From assembly GCA_900552495.1 (NCBI GenBank), contig URZY01000005.1, positions 1 through 64,000 of the forward strand: 64,000 nt of DNA, read 5' to 3'. This document shows, piece by piece, positions 16,662-25,592 of the stretch (its first letter is position 1; each line of letters starts with the position of its first letter). Below the pieces are notes generated by a model. It made no database searches. It was not told where the DNA came from and was given only the letters and a program-made list of their open reading frames with translations. The translations under genes and the position numbers were made by a program. The stretch comes from an uncultured Mycoplasmatota bacterium (GTDB taxonomy: Bacteria > Bacillota_I > Bacilli_A > RF39 > UBA660).

Positions 16662-17261
16662 ATGCAGTCTTTACAAATATGTAATATTAGCCAAGAACCT
16701 GAAGAGCAATTATTCTTTAATTTTAGGGCAGTAGACTTAAAAGAAGATAATTTGGCTCAATATGCTATGTATAGCAGTGGTTCTTCAGAAACACTTTCAG
16801 AAAGACAATTACTAGAAATGGAAGTACTAGATAATTTGTTTAGATTAGGTTTCCCTCATAATGAAGAAGGAACTTATCTTTATAAGGACATGATTATGAA
16901 AGCAATCCACCATTTAGATGGCTTTGATGATCTTGGCCAACCAATGACTGAAGATGAATTGTTAGCGCAAATGCAAGCAAAATATTCACAATTTTATTTA
17001 GATGTTGCAAGAAATGATTTGGATATTGGTATTAAAACTTTCCATACATACATTAACCATGCATTGAGTAGTGTTGATTATGCATGCGTAGATCCGAATA
17101 TACTTTCTGAAATTTATGGTGATTTTTCTGAAGAAGCAGATTATGGAACACATGCATTTGTTATTGCCAAAAATATGTATACACAAAGAAAAACAAATGA
17201 AAAGAACCCTACTGCAATTCAGTATGTTAAAACTAGTGCCCCTGCTAAAGTTGATGATTAA
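16662..17261 (+). CDS. Hypothetical protein with Spo0A C-terminal-like domain
   Basis: 199 residues. The central part (about 60-150) resembles the DNA-binding domain of Spo0A: LFRLGFPHNEEGTYLYKDMI recalls the family's LGVPAHIKGYQYLREAI, and the segment KYSQFYLDVARNDLDIGIK followed by HTYINHAL matches the region that reads as the recognition helix. No receiver domain is present. The match is distant, and regulation of transcription is an inference. The start is ATG 16662, with AAAGGAGGA upstream; the frame is open from 16617. The preceding RNA terminates before this gene, suggesting conditional expression. Confidence 0.6.
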   Translation: MQSLQICNISQEPEEQLFFNFRAVDLKEDNLAQYAMYSSGSSETLSERQLLEMEVLDNLFRLGFPHNEEGTYLYKDMIMKAIHHLDGFDDLGQPMTEDELLAQMQAKYSQFYLDVARNDLDIGIKTFHTYINHALSSVDYACVDPNILSEIYGDFSEEADYGTHAFVIAKNMYTQRKTNEKNPTAIQYVKTSAPAKVDD

Positions 17262-17266
17262 AGATA

Positions 17267-17314
17267 AAATATGGAATTACTTTTATCAGTAGTAAAAGTA
17301 GTCCATATTTTTTT
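17267..17314 (+). terminator. Strong terminator
   Basis: AAATATGGA (17267-17275) pairs with TCCATATTT (17302-17310), with a further TTACTTTT/AAAAGTAG inner stem, ending in T7. Confidence 0.85.
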
Positions 17315-17360
17315 ATGAACTAAATTAGGAATTTTCTATCCTATTTTCTACAGAACTCTT

Positions 17361-17389
17361 TTGACATTAATAATCTATTATGATATAAT
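17361..17389 (+). promoter_or_regulatory. Consensus promoter
   Basis: TTGACA (17361-17366), a 17-base spacer, and TATAAT (17384-17389) preceded by TG. It would start RNA about 20 bases before the ATG at 17416, which supports that start over GTG 17392. Confidence 0.85.
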
Positions 17390-17415
17390 ATGTGAACTTA
17401 TTGGGGGATAGGAGA

Positions 17416-18099
17416 ATGAAAAAAGTTGTTGAATTTGATTCTGTTGAACAATGGCAGGCTTATAGAAGGCAGAAAACAATTAGAGAATTAGGTGAAGGTA
17501 GTGAAGGAATTTGTTATCTAGGTAAAGATGGTAAAGCCTATAAAGACTTTAGTATTTCTGGATTTATGGCAGATGAATATTTAGTGAATGATGTAATTAC
17601 TACTGATGATGTTTTCACAAAATCATTTGTGTTGCCTGATACTGTGTTTGCAGTTAACAATCGTGTTGTTGGCTATACCAGTTTCTGTGTTCCTAGAGAT
17701 TATTTTGATTATAAGTATATGTTTATGAATGGAATTGATCATATTGATTTTGATAAATTAATTGCGGCATATGGTAACTTGTATAATGATGCCTTGGTGT
17801 TAGCTAATGCGGGAATTAGAATTTTTGATTTATCTTATAATGTTATGTTTGATGGAGAAAATTTATATGGTATTGATACTTGTGGCTATACTAAAACTAA
17901 TAGTAATGTAGAAGCTCATAACATAGCCTGTGTTTCATCTGCTTTAAAAGATTTATTTTCAACCTATGCAGTAGCAACTTATAATGACGAATTAAATAAA
18001 AATATGGAAGTAATACCTTTTTTGACGATGGTAGAAAGAAAATATAAAACCGTAATTCCTCGCGAAAATGAAAAGAAACCTTATACAAAAAAATACTAG
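17416..18099 (+). CDS. Hypothetical protein with minimal protein-kinase-like fold
   Basis: 227 residues. The pattern is that of a reduced kinase: a glycine-rich strand (IRELGEGSEGICYL, about 18-31) followed by KAYKDF, where the lysine would contact ATP. A hinge-like region comes next, then IFDLSYNVMFDGENLYGIDTCGY (split as FDLSYNVMF and LYGIDTCGY, about 141-163), equivalent to a catalytic D-x-x-x-x-N and a metal aspartate. It is too short for a full eukaryotic-like kinase. It is transcribed alone from a strong consensus promoter. Activity is unproven; a pseudokinase is possible. Confidence 0.6.
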   Translation: MKKVVEFDSVEQWQAYRRQKTIRELGEGSEGICYLGKDGKAYKDFSISGFMADEYLVNDVITTDDVFTKSFVLPDTVFAVNNRVVGYTSFCVPRDYFDYKYMFMNGIDHIDFDKLIAAYGNLYNDALVLANAGIRIFDLSYNVMFDGENLYGIDTCGYTKTNSNVEAHNIACVSSALKDLFSTYAVATYNDELNKNMEVIPFLTMVERKYKTVIPRENEKKPYTKKY

Positions 18100-18116
18100 A
18101 ATTAATTCTAGTATTT
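18091..18116. terminator. Palindromic bidirectional terminator
   Basis: A perfect 26-base palindrome, AAATACTAGAATT followed by its complement, with T runs on the right and A runs on the left. It ends both the kinase-like gene and the convergent FemX gene. Confidence 0.85.
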
Positions 18117-19405
18117 TATTTTTTTCGATTGTGATTGTAACGCAATTTTTGAAGCTTATATCTTATTGGAACTAAAGTCTTATATAGGTAGTAGATTGGC
18201 TTGTTGATAATGAGATCAAATTCTCCAATAAATTCTAGATACTCACCACCTAATCGTTTCTTAAATAAATGGATTCCATAAACTGGATTTTCTTTAACTG
18301 GATTCCCTGTTGTTCCAAAAAAGTCTATTATTTCATAGCCCTCTTTTTTGGCATCTTTTATTATTTCATAATAAATAAAATAATTGGCATTTAGTTCTCT
18401 TAATAAAGTATTGTTGCCGCCATGAAGTGTCCAAACTTTGTTACCATATTTTGCTGTTAAAATGGCTGATAGGACCAGTTCTTTTTCTTTAATTGGTTCT
18501 ATTACTTCATATTCTTTTTTTGCTTTATTAAGTTGATTAATAAATTCTTGCTTTTTATTAGCATTTTTTTCACTTGCTTTATATTTCTCATCAGACATTT
18601 TTGCAATATTTTTTTCAATAGTAGCAATTTTCTTTTGATAGGTTTCTTTTAATTCTTCAATATTTACTTTAACAACATATAAATCGCTCATATTTTCTTT
18701 ATGAAGCGTTTCATAGTAATTTTTGTAGTAAGCAAAGGAATGATTGACAATATTTTCACGATTAGCAGTTTGAGTCATCGTTTCGAAGAATGCATCAATT
18801 GTGGTTGGATCATTTTTTATTAATGTTAAGTTATAAGGATTACCCTTGTTAATAATTTTTTTGGTCGTTGGATGAAAGTTTTTGGTAATCTCTTCTATTG
18901 ATGGTTCTAGACTTAAACGAAATGTATAACGAGGCTGATTATTTTCAAAATTTTTATTAAAGCCGAGATGTTTATAACCTAAAGATTGTAAATAAGGGAC
19001 TAAATCTTCATTATTATTTTCAGTAGTTAAAACATTGCCGTCAATATCCAAAGGATGAAGTTTAACATCTGGATCTATTTTTACAAATAGGGCTTTGTGT
19101 TTTTTTGCATAGACTTTTAAGTCCTCTGTAAAATCTTTTAATAGATCTTTATTTTGGTAATCTAAGACAAAGCCACGAGGTGAATAAAAATAGGTATAGT
19201 TCATAACTAATTTTCTTTCTAATAGTAAAGCAACAGCAACTAATTCTTGAGCGTCGTTTTCATAGCCAATATAATGAGCTTTGACATGACGTTCTTTTTC
19301 TTGAAATTTTCCCCAGACATAAGAATGAAGAAAATGTGACTTTTCTTGATGTTCGGCACAAAACTTTTCGTATCGCGCTTGTGATAAATGTTCAATAAAT
19401 TTCAT
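18116..19405 (-). CDS. Peptidoglycan bridge aminoacyltransferase (FemABX family)
   Basis: 429 residues. FemABX enzymes add amino acids from aminoacyl-tRNA to the lipid II peptide side chain. The N-terminal GNAT-like domain (about 1-150) has FLHSYVWGKFQEKERH and YSPRGFVLDY. The second (about 150-400) has FHPTTKKIINKGN and later WTLHGGNNTLLRELNANY and YEIIDFFGTTGNP. A lysine/glutamate-rich helical hairpin (about 240-310) is the tRNA-binding arm of the family. The added residue cannot be predicted. It shows that the organism builds a cross-bridged wall. Confidence 0.92.
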   Translation of the reverse strand: MKFIEHLSQARYEKFCAEHQEKSHFLHSYVWGKFQEKERHVKAHYIGYENDAQELVAVALLLERKLVMNYTYFYSPRGFVLDYQNKDLLKDFTEDLKVYAKKHKALFVKIDPDVKLHPLDIDGNVLTTENNNEDLVPYLQSLGYKHLGFNKNFENNQPRYTFRLSLEPSIEEITKNFHPTTKKIINKGNPYNLTLIKNDPTTIDAFFETMTQTANRENIVNHSFAYYKNYYETLHKENMSDLYVVKVNIEELKETYQKKIATIEKNIAKMSDEKYKASEKNANKKQEFINQLNKAKKEYEVIEPIKEKELVLSAILTAKYGNKVWTLHGGNNTLLRELNANYFIYYEIIKDAKKEGYEIIDFFGTTGNPVKENPVYGIHLFKKRLGGEYLEFIGEFDLIINKPIYYLYKTLVPIRYKLQKLRYNHNRKK

Positions 19406-19482
19406 GTGGTCATCTCCTATTCACATAATTTAAGTATACACGCTTTAACTATTTAGGTCAACGAAAGTAATTTATATGAAAT

Positions 19483-19508
19483 AAAAAGCCGTAGTTAGTA
19501 CGACTTTT
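19483..19508 (-). terminator. Terminator after the 19507 gene
   Basis: AAAAGTCG and CGGCTTTT (complement of 19484-19508) form a stem with one mismatch, then T residues on the minus strand. Confidence 0.6.
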
Positions 19509-20181
19509 ATCTTGTATAAATGATTAAGGCTGAGATAATTATTCCCATAATTGAAAGAAGTGCAGCAATGGTAAGAAGTGAATTTATAGTACTGAAACCG
19601 TGTGATTTCCCACTAGATAAATTAGGAGAACTTGAATTATCAATACTTTTAGAATAAACTTTAGCAGCAGTTTTTTTATCAAATGAGTCAACCTGTGCAA
19701 AATCATTTTGACTGGCAGAATCAAACATTGAGTCTAGTTCGTCAGTTGGATCTTGTGTCATCCCCGTTTCAATAATGTCACCTAAACGGCCGTTCATAGA
19801 TGCTGGTTGATTGGCAGAATATATTGTAGATAAATCATCGTCTATTTTGTCTACATTTTCTCCACTATTTAAAGATACTTCATTCGGCTCTAATGGGGAA
19901 CCTGAGACCTGCTTGTTTGGAGAAACGCTTGTTGCAACTTCCCTATCGTGTAATTCCTGTTTTTCCGCAAAGGCCATATCAATTGTGGCCTTAGTTTGGG
20001 CGGTCTTTCTTATATTTTCAGAGTAACTAGTTAAATCAGCCTCTATCTGTTCAAGTGGCAAGTCACTATTTAAATATAGATTTCTGGCTTTAGTGACATG
20101 ATCTAAAGTTATAAAATTATTTTTTTTAGCCATTGCGGTAATTAAGTCATTTATTTGTTTTTGTCTTTCTTCTAAATTCAT
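19507..20181 (-). CDS. Hypothetical C-tail-anchored membrane protein
   Basis: 224 residues. The N-terminal 65 residues are helical and hydrophilic (EERQKQINDLITAMAKKNNF). A long serine-, asparagine- and aspartate-rich disordered middle follows. A single C-terminal membrane helix (LLTIAALLSIMGIIISALII, last 25 residues) is followed only by YTR, so the bulk would face the cytoplasm. No family is recognised. ATG 20181 is preferred, with AGGTGAT upstream; the longer frame starts at a GTG that lies in that site. Confidence 0.6.
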   Translation of the reverse strand: MNLEERQKQINDLITAMAKKNNFITLDHVTKARNLYLNSDLPLEQIEADLTSYSENIRKTAQTKATIDMAFAEKQELHDREVATSVSPNKQVSGSPLEPNEVSLNSGENVDKIDDDLSTIYSANQPASMNGRLGDIIETGMTQDPTDELDSMFDSASQNDFAQVDSFDKKTAAKVYSKSIDNSSSPNLSSGKSHGFSTINSLLTIAALLSIMGIIISALIIYTR

Positions 20182-20271
20182 ATCTATCACCTATCTTTAT
20201 TTAAGTATACCATATCATTAGTTAAAGACGCTAAATCTTACTAGCAAAACACTGTATATTAGACATTTTAT

Positions 20272-20286
20272 TGACAAGGCTTGTCA
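20272..20286. promoter_or_regulatory. Candidate operator palindrome
   Basis: TGACAAG, one base, then CTTGTCA form a perfect dyad that overlaps a TTGACA hexamer. A further TTGTCA half-site follows at 20291. It lies 115-130 bases before the 20400 gene. The regulator is unknown. Confidence 0.35.
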
Positions 20287-20399
20287 TTTTTTGTCATTTA
20301 TCTTACTTAATTTATTTTTATTATATTATTGGGGATATTATTATATTTATGTTATAGTAATGGTAGATATCTTTGTAATGTTTTAGGGGGAAATGGAAA

Positions 20400-21329
20400 A
20401 TGTCAAAAAAATCAATATTTTCTGATAGAGAGATTAAAGCATGGTTAGAGCAGTTGACTGGTAAAAATGATAATTTAGGAATACCTGGTAGTGGCTTTGA
20501 ATATATGAGTGTAAAGTCAAATAGTGATTTAAGAAAAGAATTTCTAGAGCAGGAGAAATTTTTAAAAACTGTATTTAAGGAAACTATTATTGAGAAAGCG
20601 CCAGAGCTAGTTGATCCTAATATGAAACTTGAATTTATTAATTATGGCGATACGCAAATGGTGTATGTTTTAACGGCCAATGGGAAGCAATGGTCTGTTT
20701 TAGTAACTCAACCAATTTGGGGATGCGGTGTGGGACTAGTAGAATTTAATAATTTGAAAAGACTGGTTGAAATTTGCCCGAATGTAGTTGTAAAGCCGGA
20801 ATATTACTTTACAGATGGAACTAGAGAACTTTACATTTCTCCATATATTTATCAAGCAAGATGTATAGCTAGTCAAAATCAAGGTTATGGGGTTTATATT
20901 CCCGAACCAATATATAGATTTAAAACATTTTCAGGAGATACTAGAGAGGTTGTTAATAAATGTATGGTTGCCAATTTAATAAGATTATATGACGAAGAAA
21001 ATGAGTTGGGGATTGGGTCATGTAAAATTGGAGGGGGAGACTTTATTTTAGAAAAGCAATGGGAACAAACAGATAAATCTATAGACGCCACATTAAAGCA
21101 CATGAAATTAATAGCTGCTAGAGAAATGCTTCCAATGAGTTTTGCTGATTATGAACAAAGAATATTGTGCGAATTTCCTGAAAGAACTTATTATAGAGAT
21201 ATTAGTGAGAGAGATCCAAATATTTTAATCAACTGTAAAAACCGCGTGGAAATGACTTTTGAAGAAATTGGTGAAGGCATTGAACTTGGAAAAAAGCTTA
21301 GAAAAGTAAGGAGTGAAATTAAATGTTAA
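20400..21329 (+). CDS. Hypothetical protein, possibly phosphotransferase-like
   Basis: 309 residues with no clear family. NYGDTQMVYVLTANGKQWSVLVTQP (shown here as NYGDTQMVYVL and KQWSVLVTQP, about 80-105) resembles the N-lobe strands of aminoglycoside-phosphotransferase-like kinases. LGIGSCKIGGGDFIL (about 203-217) could stand for the metal-binding loop, but the usual HGD motif is missing. Its last codons overlap the start of the aminotransferase-GNAT gene by 7 bases, so the two are translated together. It may supply or modify a substrate for that protein. Confidence 0.55.
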   Translation: MSKKSIFSDREIKAWLEQLTGKNDNLGIPGSGFEYMSVKSNSDLRKEFLEQEKFLKTVFKETIIEKAPELVDPNMKLEFINYGDTQMVYVLTANGKQWSVLVTQPIWGCGVGLVEFNNLKRLVEICPNVVVKPEYYFTDGTRELYISPYIYQARCIASQNQGYGVYIPEPIYRFKTFSGDTREVVNKCMVANLIRLYDEENELGIGSCKIGGGDFILEKQWEQTDKSIDATLKHMKLIAAREMLPMSFADYEQRILCEFPERTYYRDISERDPNILINCKNRVEMTFEEIGEGIELGKKLRKVRSEIKC

Positions 21330-23383
21330 TTAAATCCAATGCAATTGATAGATTATTAAGGGAAAATCCAGAATTAGGAGAAAGAAGATTTGGCTTGCCA
21401 AATATTGGCCTTAGAGCAGACGGAGAAAAATTTAATCCAACTGTTCAGAGTATAGCTGATGCTATTGATTTTTATGGTTATGAAGTAAGAGATGAAAATA
21501 TTACAACCATTCCAGATATTGATTTAGGTAGCGGTAATCCAACTAAATATCCACCTTTTCCATTATCTATTCAAGAGATGAAAAAGAGTTTGGATTCAGA
21601 GAATATGTATCGTTATCCTTATACAGAAGGAGATGATGCAATTAGAAAAGTTTTATTAGATTATGTTGAGCAAGAAGGGTTTATTAATACAACCCCATAT
21701 TCATATAGTGATGTTGATAAAATGGGATTATCTGTACATAATATTACTTTTTTACCATCTACATCAATTGCTTTTAACATGATTATAAATATTATTTCAA
21801 AACCTGGTGACGTAGTATTGGTCACAGGTCCCAATTATGGTCTATTTACTATTAGAGCAGAACGTGAAGGTGCGGAAGTTGAAGTATTGCCGCTATCTAA
21901 GGACGATAATTGGTTAGTTAATCCCCAAAAACTTGCAGAAAAAATTGATGATATTAATGATAGCTTGCAGAAGGTATACAATCGTCGAAAAGGCTATGTT
22001 CCAAGAGTAGTGGCATTTTTAAATGCTAATCCTAATAATCCAACAGGTAAAGTTATGAGTGAGGATCACTTTGATCTTTTAAAGGAAATCGGAGAAGTTT
22101 GTTTAAAGCGAGGTGTCTTTGTTATTGATGATTTGGTTTATCGTGACTTGGCCTTTGATGGTGAAAAACTTGCTAAACCTCTAGCAACAATCCCAGGAAT
22201 GTTCAGGAATACAATTTCTTTATTTGGTCTTTCTAAAAGTTATGGTATGGCAAGTCTTAGAGCTGGTTTTGTAGTGGCTGATGAAATTATTATTAGGGAG
22301 TTAATTAACCGAATTTTTCAAGGTATGGATTCTGCACCTGATATTGTAGGTCGAGCTCTGGCTGGTGCCTTTAATGTTAGTGATGAAAGAAAGAAAGTCT
22401 ATATAGATTATTTTGGAAAGCTAAGAAATATTTATAAAGAAAAGTTTGCTTTATTGAAGGGATTAGTTGAAGGTGTTGATGCAATTGAAGATCAAGAAAT
22501 AAGAGTAGCTGTTGAAAAGAAGATTTGTGAAGTTATTGGAGATGCAGATTGTCAAAAAATTTTAGCGGGGCTTCCATATGTTAAATTTCCTGATAATTTA
22601 GAACCTGAATCTGGTTTTTTTGCCATTCTTGATTTCAGTCAAGTTAAAGGAATGAAATATAAAGATATGATTATTAATAGTGAGAAAGACTTGTTGATTT
22701 TCTTTTATAAAACCTCTAGAACTAGATTTTTAGTAGGACAGTCAATTAGTTGGCCATATGAAAATGAACTTGTTGGACGAGTGACATTTGCCTTAGAGGA
22801 CGAAAAAATTATTATGGCTCTGGCTAATATGAATCGAGCTTTGCAGTTGTTAGAAGCTGGTGAAGATTATATTATTCGTAAAAATTTACTAAAAGATCAG
22901 GAACAAATGGCACAGATTAAAACTGATGGATGGAGGACTGCTTATGATAAAATTATTGCAGCGAAGTATTTAAAAGAGATGGATGCTCATAGTCTAGCCC
23001 AAAGATATGTAAGTAGTTTTGAGGAATATAAAGATTTAGTTTTAGTAGCTGTACGAGGAAATGAGGTTTTAGGATACTCTTGCTTTAGTCATAGTGACAA
23101 AAGCGGAAAATATGATTCAGAATTAGTGAGCCTGTATGTAAAAAAGGAAGAGGCCGGTCGAGGAATTGGCTCTAATTTATTAATTGAAACGGCCAAAGAA
23201 TTATTGGATCGAGGAAGTCATAATATGATTGTTTGGTGTCTATCTGATAATAAAAATGCTATTAACTTTTACGAAGGATTAGGCGGTATTAATGTTGAAG
23301 AGAAAGAGGCATTAATTGGTGATGAATATTATAAGGAATATGGTTTCTATTTTGATTTAGAAACGGTTACTGGTAGAAAATAA
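21323..23383 (+). CDS. Aminotransferase class I/II fused to a C-terminal GNAT acetyltransferase
   Basis: 686 residues. The fold-type I PLP domain (about 1-510) has LPSTSIAFNMIINIISKPGD, the substrate-binding NANPNNPTGKV, VIDDLVYRDL with the PLP aspartate, and FGLSKSYGMASLRAGF with the Schiff-base lysine. The GNAT domain (about 515-686) has VSLYVKKEEAGRGIGSNLL, the acetyl-CoA loop, and NAINFYEGLGG. Aminotransferases fused to acetyltransferases are uncommon; the pair could transaminate and then acetylate one amino acid, but this is inference. It is translationally coupled to the gene at 20400. Confidence 0.85.
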   Translation: MLIKSNAIDRLLRENPELGERRFGLPNIGLRADGEKFNPTVQSIADAIDFYGYEVRDENITTIPDIDLGSGNPTKYPPFPLSIQEMKKSLDSENMYRYPYTEGDDAIRKVLLDYVEQEGFINTTPYSYSDVDKMGLSVHNITFLPSTSIAFNMIINIISKPGDVVLVTGPNYGLFTIRAEREGAEVEVLPLSKDDNWLVNPQKLAEKIDDINDSLQKVYNRRKGYVPRVVAFLNANPNNPTGKVMSEDHFDLLKEIGEVCLKRGVFVIDDLVYRDLAFDGEKLAKPLATIPGMFRNTISLFGLSKSYGMASLRAGFVVADEIIIRELINRIFQGMDSAPDIVGRALAGAFNVSDERKKVYIDYFGKLRNIYKEKFALLKGLVEGVDAIEDQEIRVAVEKKICEVIGDADCQKILAGLPYVKFPDNLEPESGFFAILDFSQVKGMKYKDMIINSEKDLLIFFYKTSRTRFLVGQSISWPYENELVGRVTFALEDEKIIMALANMNRALQLLEAGEDYIIRKNLLKDQEQMAQIKTDGWRTAYDKIIAAKYLKEMDAHSLAQRYVSSFEEYKDLVLVAVRGNEVLGYSCFSHSDKSGKYDSELVSLYVKKEEAGRGIGSNLLIETAKELLDRGSHNMIVWCLSDNKNAINFYEGLGGINVEEKEALIGDEYYKEYGFYFDLETVTGRK

Positions 23384-23411
23384 AAACTGTTAGAAAACAG
23401 TTTTTATTTAT
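23382..23411. terminator. Bidirectional terminator
   Basis: AAAAACTGTT (23382-23391) pairs with AACAGTTTTT (23396-23405) across an AGAA loop between convergent genes. Confidence 0.85.
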
Positions 23412-24276
23412 TGATATGATGAATTTTATCGACAAGCGTTAATTGTTTTAGCTTGAGATTGTCCTTGCCTGTACCTAGAGAAATTTTTGGTTTTATTGTT
23501 GGTCCATGATAATCCGACCCACCAGTTATAAGTAAATCATATTTATTGGCAAGTCTTAAATACTCTTCTATTTGTTCTGGTGAGTGATTACTATGAAAAC
23601 ACTCAATACCATCTAAGCCATAATCAACTAATTGACCAACAAAGGCATCTAACTCTTCTGGAGTCATATTTAATGTATGTGGATGGGCTAAACTAGCAAG
23701 TCCCCCAGCCTCTTTAATTAGTCTAATACTTTCTTCTTGTGGCAATCCTTTGGCAAGTTCTTGAAGTTTATCATAGACGGGATCTAAATATTTTTTAAAA
23801 CCCTCTTTAGCAGTTGTAATATAGCCATATTTCATTAGTAAACGGATAACATCTGGTCTGCCTATATTACTATTTTTATTTAAAATAGCTAAAATTTCTT
23901 CGGTAGTAAAAGTAATACCATAATCATTTTTTAAGCCACAAATAACAGCCGCAGTTGCATATAAACCTCGATTATGGAGTTCGGACATTTTAGCGTTAAG
24001 TTTTTCATCCCAAATATTTAAATTATGCCCTAATAGATGCATTCGGCCGCTTGGACTTCTTACTGATAATTCTATTCCAGGAATTACTTCAATACCGAAT
24101 TCTTCTGGATCAATGGTAATATTTTGCACGCCTAGTAAAGTATCATGATCAGTTATTGCTATAGTTTCTATATTAGCGGCGACAGCTTTTTTGATGAGTT
24201 CATCTGGTGAGTATTCTCCGTCAGAATAGTTCGTGTGGGTATGCATATCAAGAATTTTTTCTTTTGATTGATTCAT
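23404..24276 (-). CDS. PHP domain phosphoesterase (TrpH/YciV-like)
   Basis: 290 residues of the PHP family that includes the nucleoside 3',5'-bisphosphate and oligoribonucleotide phosphatase TrpH. Metal ligands appear in order: DMHTHTNYSDGE near the start, AITDHDTLLG, an ELSV segment, SLAHPHTL around residue 195, and GGSDYHG near the C-terminus. Expected action is phosphate removal from small nucleotides or 5' RNA ends. Its ATG overlaps the stop of the upstream MBL-fold gene by four bases. Confidence 0.85.
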   Translation of the reverse strand: MNQSKEKILDMHTHTNYSDGEYSPDELIKKAVAANIETIAITDHDTLLGVQNITIDPEEFGIEVIPGIELSVRSPSGRMHLLGHNLNIWDEKLNAKMSELHNRGLYATAAVICGLKNDYGITFTTEEILAILNKNSNIGRPDVIRLLMKYGYITTAKEGFKKYLDPVYDKLQELAKGLPQEESIRLIKEAGGLASLAHPHTLNMTPEELDAFVGQLVDYGLDGIECFHSNHSPEQIEEYLRLANKYDLLITGGSDYHGPTIKPKISLGTGKDNLKLKQLTLVDKIHHINK

Positions 24277-25094
24277 TTTCTACCTCCTATTTTATATACC
24301 TTACCTTCTTCGGCTATCTCTGTATTTGTAAAAATGGCTTGAGCTTCTTTGAAGTAAAGACTGGGATCTACTTCCGGAAAAAAATGGGTTAAAACTAAGT
24401 GATCAACGTTGGCACTTTTGGCGATTTTGGCAGCTTCATAAGCATAAAGATGATTATCATCTCCTTTAGTCTGGCCTCTTATAAAACTAGATTCACAAAG
24501 TAGCAAATTAGCCTTTTTAGCAAAATTAACTAGACAGTTGTTTTGATATCCCGTATCTGCACTATAAACAAAAGTACCTGTGTCGTCGGAAATTTTAGTA
24601 GAATATGTATTGATTTGATGTGGATTTTTTTGAAAAACTATGTGCATATTGCCAATGTTTAGAGCGGTGGATTCTGTATATGGAATAAACTCTAAAAAAT
24701 TTTCTTCTCCAAAGTTGGTTAAAAATTCATAGTCACTTAGTTTTTTCTGAACTTTTTTACTTGTTCCCCAGCCATCAATGTCTTGACTGTATTCTATTGT
24801 ATCATAAGTATTTGCCTCTGGAAGATAGACTTTTAAGCGATTACTAAGATAACCTAAATTTTTAAAAACGTAACTAGCATAGCCTAGAGATAGTAGATCC
24901 CCATAATGATCTTTATGAAGATGACTAATAATAACATTTAAATTATCTAAATCGGCTGGCAAGTTCAAATTTCTGATACTTCCATTACCACAATCTAATA
25001 AAACTTTGTATTTGTCGTCGATTACTAAATAGGCAGGACAATTTTTCTCTTTTTTGCAGTAGGGAGAAACAGTGCCTAATATTTTTACTTCCAT
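24273..25094 (-). CDS. Metallo-beta-lactamase fold hydrolase (RNase Z-like)
   Basis: 273 residues. The zinc motif ISHLHKDHYGDLLSLGYA (about 54-71) is followed by VYSADTGYQ, LLCESSFI and LVLTHFFPEVD, giving the ligand order of the MBL fold. The overall pattern resembles RNase Z-like or phosphodiesterase members. The substrate is unknown. It overlaps the PHP gene by four bases and follows coaD by 12 bases, so coaE-coaD-MBL-PHP looks like one operon. Confidence 0.85.
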   Translation of the reverse strand: MEVKILGTVSPYCKKEKNCPAYLVIDDKYKVLLDCGNGSIRNLNLPADLDNLNVIISHLHKDHYGDLLSLGYASYVFKNLGYLSNRLKVYLPEANTYDTIEYSQDIDGWGTSKKVQKKLSDYEFLTNFGEENFLEFIPYTESTALNIGNMHIVFQKNPHQINTYSTKISDDTGTFVYSADTGYQNNCLVNFAKKANLLLCESSFIRGQTKGDDNHLYAYEAAKIAKSANVDHLVLTHFFPEVDPSLYFKEAQAIFTNTEIAEEGKVYKIGGRK

Positions 25095-25106
25095 AAGTTT
25101 GCTCCT

Positions 25107-25592
25107 TTATTTGGGATATTTTTTAGTCATTGCTTTAGCTACCGTTGGATGAACATACGATGTAATGTCCTCATTTAATGAGAATACTTCGCGGACTACT
25201 GATGAGGAAATGTATTGATAGTTAGATTCCGGGAAAAGACAAACAGTGTTTATTTTATTATTACTTATTTGACGATTAATCATTGATAATTGGATTTCGT
25301 AATCAAAGTCAGTCACTCCCCGCAAGCCCCTAAGTAGAGCTACACAATTTTCTTCAATAGCTAAATTTACAGCGGCTCCCTTTCCTACTATCACTTTCAC
25401 TTGGGTGTTATTTTGATAGATTTCATTAATTAGTGCTTGACGTTCTTCGGGAGTAAAAAACTGATTTTTTTTAGCAGGATTTTGCATAATAGCAATGACA
25501 ACTTCATCAAAAAGATTGGTGGCTTGATTAATAACATTCATATGCCCTTTAGTTATAGGATCAAAACTACCTGGATATAATACTTTTTTCAT
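25107..25592 (-). CDS. coaD: Phosphopantetheine adenylyltransferase
   Basis: The penultimate step of coenzyme A synthesis: 4'-phosphopantetheine plus ATP gives dephospho-CoA. It has normal length at 161 residues. PGSFDPITKGHMNVI is the nucleotide-binding HxGH motif, ALLRGLRGVTDFDYE the central block, and YISSSVVRE the ISS-R motif. The ATG lies inside the end of coaE (26-base overlap), with GAGGTGAAG upstream. Having coaD and coaE adjacent ties together the last two steps. Confidence 0.97.
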   Translation of the reverse strand: MKKVLYPGSFDPITKGHMNVINQATNLFDEVVIAIMQNPAKKNQFFTPEERQALINEIYQNNTQVKVIVGKGAAVNLAIEENCVALLRGLRGVTDFDYEIQLSMINRQISNNKINTVCLFPESNYQYISSSVVREVFSLNEDITSYVHPTVAKAMTKKYPK

